The position numbers were made by a program, and so were the translations under genes. From assembly GCF_026274175.1 (NCBI RefSeq), contig NZ_JAPHNL010000259.1:1-47667 (forward strand): a stretch of 47,667 bases of DNA, written 5' to 3'. This document shows positions 41,978 to 47,667 of the stretch, in pieces (within the stretch, counting starts at the first letter, position 1; each line of letters begins with the position of its first letter). The notes beneath the pieces are model-generated. The model was not told the origin of the DNA and searched no databases. It worked only from the letters and a program-made list of their open reading frames with translations. The stretch is from Streptomyces beihaiensis. GTDB taxonomy: Bacteria > Actinomycetota > Actinomycetes > Streptomycetales > Streptomycetaceae.

Positions 41978-43834
41978 ATGGCGGCGGTTTTCGGCAGGAG
42001 GCTGCGCAGGGGTGTGATGTCGGCCGCGGTCGCCGGTGCGGCGGTCGCGGCCCTGTCCGCGTCACAGGCGCCGGGCACCATGCTCCCGCACAGAACCGGT
42101 TCCGCCACCCCGACCGCCGAGGACCACTCCGAGGGCGCCGGCGGCGTCGACGGCGGTGACGGCGGCGACGGCACCCCCGGCACCGCGTCGGGCGACTCCG
42201 GCTACTACACCGACCTGCCGCCGCTGAACAGCCCCAACGAAGGGCCGAGCGCCGGAGCCCCGGCCGGCGGCGGCGACGAGGAACCGCAGGCCGGCATTCC
42301 CGCGACGGTCCTGGACGCGTACAAGAAGGCCGAGGCGGAGCTCGCCACCAGCAAGCCGGGCTGTCACCTTCCCTGGCAGCTGCTCGCCGCGATCGGCAAG
42401 GTCGAGTCGGGCCAGGCCCGCGGAGGCAACGTGGACGCGGCGGGCACCACGCTCACCCCGATCCTCGGCCCGGTCCTCGACGGCAAGGGCTTCGCGAACA
42501 TCCCGGACAGCGACGGGGGTTCGTACGACGGCGACACCGAGCACGACCGGGCCGTCGGCCCCATGCAGTTCATCCCCTCGACGTGGGCGTGGGCGGGCCG
42601 CGACGGCAACGGCGACGGCAAGAAGGACCCCAACAACGTCTACGACGCCGCCCTCGCCGCCGGCCACTACCTGTGCCGCGGCGACCGCGACCTGTCGAAC
42701 GCCAAGCAGCTGGACGAGGCGATCCTCAGCTACAACAACTCCTCGGACTACCTGGCCACCGTCCTGTCCTGGCTGGAGTACTACCGCAAGGGCACGCACG
42801 AGGTGCCCAACGGCAGCGGCGTCCTGCCCAAGCACCCCCGCGGCGGCCGGGCGGACTCCGAGCCCACACCGCGGCCGTCCGGGACCCCGGCCGTCACCCC
42901 GTCGTCCCCCGCCACGCCCCACGGCGGCCAGAGCGGGCACACGTCCGCCCCGCCCACCCCGGACGCCTCGCCCACTGCGCACGCCTCCCCGACCCCGACC
43001 GCCTCCCCGACCCCGACCGCCCCGGCGAGTCCGACCACCCCGCCCACGACGGGCACCGGCACCAGCCCCGCCCAGTCGGTCGCCGACCTCGCCGACGCGG
43101 GCACCGGTGCGCTGAGCGCCATGGCGGGCGACACCTTCACCGAGCAGGTGGCGGTCCGTGCCGAGAACGCGGACGGCGACGGCGTCACAGGCGTAGGGGT
43201 GCGTTTCCAGATCCTCGGCGACACGGACGCCACATTCGCCGACGGCACCACCACCGCCACCGTCACCACCGGCGACTCGGGCAAGGCCACCGCCCCGGCG
43301 TTGCGCGCGGGCGAGCGGACCGGCGAATTCACGATCCGTGCCACCGTCGTGGACCGCATCATGCGGGGCCTCGACTACAGGGCGAGCGTCACCGCGCCGC
43401 AGGCCGACACGCTGGCCCGCACCGGCGACACGAAGTACAGCTGTGTCGCGGGCGGCGAATTCGCCGACCAGGTCCAGGTGAAGGCGACGTACAAGGACGC
43501 GGTCGCCGACGGCGTCGCCGCGACGGCCACGTTCCTCAAGACCGCCGACGACAAGGACGCCACCGCCCCCGCGGTCGCCGACAAGGGCCCCTACTTCAAG
43601 GACAAGGACGGCAACCCGGTCCGCACCCTCAAGGGGCTCACCACCGACGCCGACGGCCTGTTGAAGCTGCCGAAGATGTACGCCGACGACACGACCGGCA
43701 CGTTCCTGCTGCGCATCGACACGGCGGGCGGCGCGCGCCTCGTCGTCGAGGTCGAGGTGACCGCGGCCCCGTCCGGCGACGCCACGGCGACCACCGCACC
43801 GACGGCGTCGCCGAGCCCGAGCCCGTCCGCGTAA
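41978..43834 (+). CDS. Secreted lytic murein transglycosylase with C-terminal Ig-like domains
   Basis: 618 residues; ATG 41978 is chosen for GGGAGGGG (41962-41969). A signal peptide (FGRRLRRGVMSAAVAGAAVA, cleavage near residue 30) is followed by a Gly/Asp-rich linker, then the transglycosylase domain at about residues 105-280 with catalytic Glu143 in AAIGKVESGQA, AVGPMQFIPSTW and NVYDAALAAGHYLCRG. A Pro/Ser/Thr linker (about 290-365) leads to two Ig-like repeats, each opening AGDTFTEQVAVRAEN or AGGEFADQVQVKATY, and a Ser/Pro tail. It would cut peptidoglycan glycan strands outside the membrane; the Ig-like domains probably hold it at the wall. The gene has its own promoter and terminator. Confidence 0.9.
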   Translation: MAAVFGRRLRRGVMSAAVAGAAVAALSASQAPGTMLPHRTGSATPTAEDHSEGAGGVDGGDGGDGTPGTASGDSGYYTDLPPLNSPNEGPSAGAPAGGGDEEPQAGIPATVLDAYKKAEAELATSKPGCHLPWQLLAAIGKVESGQARGGNVDAAGTTLTPILGPVLDGKGFANIPDSDGGSYDGDTEHDRAVGPMQFIPSTWAWAGRDGNGDGKKDPNNVYDAALAAGHYLCRGDRDLSNAKQLDEAILSYNNSSDYLATVLSWLEYYRKGTHEVPNGSGVLPKHPRGGRADSEPTPRPSGTPAVTPSSPATPHGGQSGHTSAPPTPDASPTAHASPTPTASPTPTAPASPTTPPTTGTGTSPAQSVADLADAGTGALSAMAGDTFTEQVAVRAENADGDGVTGVGVRFQILGDTDATFADGTTTATVTTGDSGKATAPALRAGERTGEFTIRATVVDRIMRGLDYRASVTAPQADTLARTGDTKYSCVAGGEFADQVQVKATYKDAVADGVAATATFLKTADDKDATAPAVADKGPYFKDKDGNPVRTLKGLTTDADGLLKLPKMYADDTTGTFLLRIDTAGGARLVVEVEVTAAPSGDATATTAPTASPSPSPSA

Positions 43835-43853
43835 CGGGACAGGAGTCTCCCCG

Positions 43854-43889
43854 CCCGAGCCCCCGGCCGCCCGAGACCGGGGGCTCGGG
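43854..43889. terminator. Hairpin terminator after the transglycosylase gene
   Basis: A perfect 13-bp stem, CCCGAGCCCCCGG (43854-43866) and its complement (43877-43889), begins 19 bp after the stop codon. Confidence 0.85.
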
Positions 43890-43900
43890 CGTGTCCGCAG

Positions 43901-43955
43901 CCCCGTCCCCGGCCCCGGCCCCGTCCCCGTCCCCGGCCCCGGCCCCGGCCCCGTC
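43901..43955. repeat. CCCCGG/CCCCGT hexamer repeat tract
   Basis: About nine near-perfect 6-bp units (CCCCGG or CCCCGT) lie in the 266-bp gap before the SPW_0924 gene. It is non-coding as far as I can see and may form secondary structure. Confidence 0.75.
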
Positions 43956-44100
43956 CGTGTGCGTGCCCCTGCGTGCGCACCTGTCCGCGCACGTGCTGCG
44001 CGACGTGTTCTCATCTCTCCCCGCCATTGCTACGGTGCACCGACCCAGAGGTCTGACGCCTCATCAGATTCGTGTGCGTGTGCCCGCAGGGAGGCCACAG

Positions 44101-44238
44101 ATGCGTGCCCTCATCGCGGCCGCGGCCGGACTCGCCGCGGCGCTCGCTCTCGTCCTCACCATCACGGCGGTCGGCGCCCCGGCGGGAGGCAAGGCGCCCC
44201 CGAAGCCATTGCTGACGACCGTGCCCGAGCACCCCTGA
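44101..44238 (+). CDS. SPW_0924 family small membrane or secreted protein
   Basis: 45 residues with GGGAGGCC upstream of ATG 44101. It is a single hydrophobic helix (LIAAAAGLAAALALVLTITA) followed by a short polar end, KPLLTTVPEHP, which I recognise as the SPW_0924 family of Streptomyces. No function is known. It lies 18 bp before the DUF3068 gene on the same strand and is probably co-transcribed; the pair may act together at the membrane. Confidence 0.8.
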   Translation: MRALIAAAAGLAAALALVLTITAVGAPAGGKAPPKPLLTTVPEHP

Positions 44239-44256
44239 CGAAGGAGGGCCGCCGAG

Positions 44257-45249
44257 ATGCGCCGCAAGGCCAGCCTGATCCTGCTCGCCTTCGCCGTGTT
44301 CTTCACGGCGCTGTCCCCCCTGATGCGCTGGTACGCGTTTGCGCGCCTGGCGAAGATCCCGCCCGACGAGTACCAGACCGTGGTCCTGGAGGCGAAGAAC
44401 GCCACGCTCATCGACTACGGCACCATGCGCGACAAGAAGGTGTCCAAGCTCAGCGTCGTACAGACGCTCAGCGGTGACGTCGAAGCGTCCAACAAGATCG
44501 AGAAGAGCGCCGGGCGCGACGTCGTCGTCTGGAAGGCGCTCTCCTACATCGTCGGCCCCGACGGCAAGATGGTCTCCGAGATCCCCGAGACGTACATCTT
44601 CGACGCCCACAGTCAGGCCCCGGTCCACGCCACCGGAGAGTCCGTCGACGGCGACCCGGTCAGGCGCGAGGGCATCGAGTTCAAGTGGCCCTTCCTCACG
44701 CAGAAGCGGGACTACGAGTACTTCGACGCGCGAGCCCGCATCACCCGCCCCATCCACTACAAGGGCACCCGCACCTTCCACGGCCTGAAGGTCTACGACT
44801 TCGAGCAGACCATCCCCTGGACGCGAGTCCCCTTCCCCAAGAAACTCCCCGTCAAGGGCATCACCGCCGCGTCCCTGGCCAGGACGGGCACCCAGATGTG
44901 GTACACGACCGTCCGCACGTTCCTCGTCGACCCCGTCACCGGCGCGCCCGTCTACGGCGAGGAGCGGCACAAGGAGGAGATGCGCGGCGGCACCCTGGTC
45001 GGTGACGGCAAGAAGATCACCGCGTTCGCGGGCGACGTCACGATGCGCCCCGACTACGTCAAGTCGACGGTCGCCCTCGTCAAGTCGCAGCGCACCCTGG
45101 TCCTCCTGCTCACGTCCTACCTGCCGTGGGGCTTCCTGGGCCTCGGCCTGGTGCTGCTGGCGCTCTCGCTGTGGCTGGAGGCGCGCGGCAGGCGGCCGGG
45201 CGAACCGGAAGGCGCGCCGGAGCGCGCGCCGCAGCCCGCGGGCGTGTGA
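44257..45249 (+). CDS. DUF3068 (PorA-like) membrane protein
   Basis: 330 residues, ATG 44257 with GGAGGG upstream. One N-terminal membrane segment (SLILLAFAVFFTALSPLMRW) and one C-terminal segment (VLLLTSYLPWGFLGLGLVLLALSLWL) flank a large extracytoplasmic domain with TYIFDAHSQAPVHATGESV, FKWPFLTQKRDYEYFD and TVRTFLVDPVTGAPVYGEE. This is the DUF3068 family, widespread in actinobacteria and related to a porin-regulating or PorA-type annotation, function unproven. It converges with the HrpB gene 42 bp downstream. Confidence 0.88.
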   Translation: MRRKASLILLAFAVFFTALSPLMRWYAFARLAKIPPDEYQTVVLEAKNATLIDYGTMRDKKVSKLSVVQTLSGDVEASNKIEKSAGRDVVVWKALSYIVGPDGKMVSEIPETYIFDAHSQAPVHATGESVDGDPVRREGIEFKWPFLTQKRDYEYFDARARITRPIHYKGTRTFHGLKVYDFEQTIPWTRVPFPKKLPVKGITAASLARTGTQMWYTTVRTFLVDPVTGAPVYGEERHKEEMRGGTLVGDGKKITAFAGDVTMRPDYVKSTVALVKSQRTLVLLLTSYLPWGFLGLGLVLLALSLWLEARGRRPGEPEGAPERAPQPAGV

Positions 45250-45291
45250 AGGGAGGCCGCGGACTGGTTGAGGGCTCACTTCGAGGGGCCG

Positions 45292-47667
45292 CTACCGGCG
45301 TGTGTTGGTGCGACGCGTCGGTTCTGCCGTCGTCGGGTCCTCGGGCCAGGGGTGCTTCGGGTAGCGGCCGCGCAGATCGGCCCGTACGGAGCGGTAGCCG
45401 TCACGCCAGAACGAGGCGAGGTCGGCGGTGACGGCGGCGGGCCGCCCGGCGGGTGACAGCAGATGTACGAGGACGGGCACGCCGGGCACGCCGGGCGCGC
45501 CGGCCACGCGCGGTGTCTCCTGCAACCCGAACATCTCCTGCAACTTCACCGCGAGGACCGGCTGTTCGGGATCCGAGTAGTCGACCCGCACCCGCGACCC
45601 GCTCGGCACCTCAAGCCGCTCCGGCGCCAGCTCGTCCAGGCGCGCCGCCTGCCCGTCGGCCCACGGGAGCAGCCGCCGCAGCGCCTGCCCGGCGTCGATC
45701 CGCGCCAGGTCCGCCCGGCGCCGCGCCGCACTCAGCTCCGGCTCGAGCCACTCCTCCGCGCGGGCCAGGAGCGCCTCGTCGCGCATGTCCGGCCACGGAT
45801 GTCCGAGGTGGTGGCGCAGGAAGGCCAGACGCTCCCGCAGCACGCGCGCGTCCCGGTCCCACCGCAGCAGCCCGAGCCCCTCGCGTCGCAGTCCGTCGAG
45901 CAGCGCCCCGCGCAGGAGCCCGTGGCCGGGGTTCTTGAGCGGACGTACGGACAGTTCGACCGCGCCGAGCCGGGTGACCTCACGCGCCACCAACTCACCG
46001 CCCGCCCAGCGGACGTCCTCGCCGCTCGTGTACAGCGGGGCGGCCGCCCACCGCGCGGTCTCCTCGTCCACCACCGCGCCGAGCCGCACGCGCGCGTGCC
46101 CGTGCCCCACCGGCCGGTCGGCGACGGCGACGGCGATCCACCGGGCGTCGCGCAGCGCCGATCCGTCGGCGACGTCGGCCCGGGTCCCGGACGCCATCAG
46201 ATACGAACCGGCGTCCGCGCGGGCGACCCGTTCCGGGAACGCGAGCGCCGCGACGACCCCGGCCGCGTGATCGTCACCGCGGGCGCTGCCGTCAACGGCG
46301 GCGCGGCCGCCACCGGCGGGGGAGCCGGGCCCCTTCGGCGTGTCTTCGTCCTCGCCCTTGAGCCCGGTGAGCCTGCGCACCTCCGCGCGCCAGCGGGACC
46401 CGTACGCGTCACCTCCGCGCCGCGCCGTGCGCAGCGCACCGGCCAGATCGTCCCCGTACTCGCGCGGCGGCTCCTCGCTCAACAGCGCCACGACCTCCGC
46501 GGCCCGGCGCGCCGAGACCACGGGCGCCGCGTCGAGCAACGCCCGGCCGAGCCGCGGGTGCAGACCGAGCCGGGCGAGCCGGGTGCCGCGCTCGGTGACC
46601 TTGCCCGAGTCCGCGTCCACGGCGCCGACCGCCGCCAGGACGGACCGCGCCGCAGCCATCGCCCCGCCCGGCGGCGCGTCGAGCAGCGCGAGCCCGGACG
46701 CCCGCGGATCACCCCAGCAGGCCGCCTGCAGTGCGAACGCCGTCAGGTCCGCCACCTTGATCTCCGGCGCCGGGAACCGCGTGAGCCGCCCGTCCTCCGC
46801 CTCGTCCCAGCACCGGTACACCGCCCCCGGCGCCTCCCGCCCGGCGCGGCCCGCGCGCTGCGTGCCCGTCGCACGCGAAGCCCGCACCGTCGTCAGCGCG
46901 CTCAACCCGCGCGCGTGGTCCACCCGCGGCTCACGGGCGAGCCCGGCGTCCACCACGACCCGCACCCCGGGCACCGTCAGCGACGACTCGGCGACGGCCG
47001 TGGCGAGCACCACCCGGCGCCGCGTCCCCGGCGAGAGCACGGCGTCCTGGACAGCGGCGGGTGCCCGCCCGTGCACCTGAAGCACCTCGACATCGCCGAG
47101 CCCGTCCAGCTGCCCGGCCACGCGCGCGATCTCGCCCACCCCGGGCAGGAAACACAGCACGTCCCCGTCCCGCTCCGCCAGCGCCCTGCGCACCACGCCC
47201 GCCACATGCGTGAGCAGCGCCGGATCCACCCGCGTCCCGTGCGGCGGTCGCACCGCGCGCGGAGGCGGCGCCCACACCACCTCCACGGGGTGCGTGACGC
47301 CTTCGGCCGCCACGATCTCGGCCCCGCCGAGCAGCCGGGCCCAGCCCTCGGCGTCCGTCGTCGCCGACGCGGCGACCAGCTCCAGGTCGGGCCGCAGAGC
47401 GGCGCGCACGTCGCACAGGAACGCCGCCGCCGTGTCCGCGTCCAGGTGCCGCTCGTGCACCTCGTCCAGGAGCACCGTGTCCACGCCGCTCAGCTCCTGG
47501 TCGCGCTGGAGGCGCTGGAGGAGCACACCGGTCGTGACGACCTCCACGCGCGCGTGCGGCCCCACGACCCGCTCGCCGCGCACCGTGTACCCGACCCGCT
47601 GCCCCACCGTCTCGCCGAGCAGCCACGCCATCCGGCGCGCGGCCGCGCGGGCGGCGATCCGGCGCGG
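45292..47667 (-). CDS. hrpB: ATP-dependent helicase HrpB (5' end cut by the right edge)
   Basis: About 790 residues are visible; the N terminus with Walker A lies outside, and the frame is open to the last base. Present are the DEAH-type motif II as VLLDEVHERHLDADT, motif III SATTDAEGW, motif V VLATAVAESSLTVPGVRVVVD and motif VI QRAGRAGREAPGAVYRCW, then the HA2 domain and the HrpB C-terminal domain with LDDLAPERLEVPSG-like and HPWPEDPTTAEPT ends. HrpB proteins are DExH-box RNA helicases of unclear physiological role. An insertion near the middle (PKGPGSPAGGGRAAVDGSAR) looks like a flexible loop. Confidence 0.93.
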   Translation of the reverse strand, partial: PRRIAARAAARRMAWLLGETVGQRVGYTVRGERVVGPHARVEVVTTGVLLQRLQRDQELSGVDTVLLDEVHERHLDADTAAAFLCDVRAALRPDLELVAASATTDAEGWARLLGGAEIVAAEGVTHPVEVVWAPPPRAVRPPHGTRVDPALLTHVAGVVRRALAERDGDVLCFLPGVGEIARVAGQLDGLGDVEVLQVHGRAPAAVQDAVLSPGTRRRVVLATAVAESSLTVPGVRVVVDAGLAREPRVDHARGLSALTTVRASRATGTQRAGRAGREAPGAVYRCWDEAEDGRLTRFPAPEIKVADLTAFALQAACWGDPRASGLALLDAPPGGAMAAARSVLAAVGAVDADSGKVTERGTRLARLGLHPRLGRALLDAAPVVSARRAAEVVALLSEEPPREYGDDLAGALRTARRGGDAYGSRWRAEVRRLTGLKGEDEDTPKGPGSPAGGGRAAVDGSARGDDHAAGVVAALAFPERVARADAGSYLMASGTRADVADGSALRDARWIAVAVADRPVGHGHARVRLGAVVDEETARWAAAPLYTSGEDVRWAGGELVAREVTRLGAVELSVRPLKNPGHGLLRGALLDGLRREGLGLLRWDRDARVLRERLAFLRHHLGHPWPDMRDEALLARAEEWLEPELSAARRRADLARIDAGQALRRLLPWADGQAARLDELAPERLEVPSGSRVRVDYSDPEQPVLAVKLQEMFGLQETPRVAGAPGVPGVPVLVHLLSPAGRPAAVTADLASFWRDGYRSVRADLRGRYPKHPWPEDPTTAEPTRRTNTRR

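Noticed and set aside
43901-43955. Coding repeat protein from the CCCCGG tract
   Set aside because: The tract follows a terminator and precedes a clear small gene; no start codon with ribosome site opens a frame through it.

Overview
The window is high-GC actinobacterial DNA, almost certainly from a Streptomyces chromosome. The evidence is G/C-saturated third codon positions, many GTG starts, ATGA/GTGA/TGATG gene overlaps, TANNNT -10 boxes placed right at start codons, and Streptomyces-type families (SPW_0924, DUF3068, an ANTAR regulator next to pyruvate kinase and polA). Identifications rest on reading the proteins and on family knowledge; no database search was possible.

Region 1 (1-10.5 kb) is a catabolic island that matches, gene for gene, the KstR2 regulon that degrades steroid rings C and D (the HIP pathway) in mycobacteria and rhodococci. 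It holds two paired acyl-CoA dehydrogenases (FadE31/FadE32-like), IpdF, FadA6, a KstR2-like TetR repressor, IpdC, IpdB, IpdA, EchA20 and three more short-chain dehydrogenases, one cut by the left edge. Two divergent promoters (2250-2265 and 8627-8642) carry the same dyad, CCTAAC-N4-GTTTGG, which is the likely repressor operator. The leftmost SDR has a 7-bp tandem repeat inside its nucleotide-binding loop.

Region 2 (10.5-17.9 kb) has a zinc metallopeptidase-like protein and a small mucin O-glycan locus: a Tat-exported GH101 endo-alpha-N-acetylgalactosaminidase, a GH35 beta-galactosidase and an AraC regulator. The GH101 and GH35 genes lie on opposite strands, yet their upstream regions share a two-part element (CCAACACC, then CTTTGTCCATGG) in the same orientation and about 80 bp from the start codon.

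Region 3 (17.9-26.7 kb) contains chorismate mutase, aminopeptidase N, a MerR/aldo-keto reductase pair, an orphan DesA/DesB-like pair (PLP decarboxylase plus N-hydroxylase, without the acyltransferase and NIS synthetase of a desferrioxamine cluster) and a SIMPL-domain protein.

Region 4 (26.7-47.7 kb) is conserved core: pyk, a decayed HTH/LAGLIDADG gene beside an odd class I tRNA with anticodon CAA, pdtaR, a five-gene branched-chain amino acid ABC operon (livK-H-M-G-F), a hotdog thioesterase, a molybdopterin oxidoreductase, polA, a secreted lytic transglycosylase, two small conserved genes and an HrpB helicase cut by the right edge.

By eye the plus strand is C-rich from about 11 to 28 kb, G-rich from about 28.9 to 41.7 kb, and C-rich again after about 42 kb, partly independent of gene direction.
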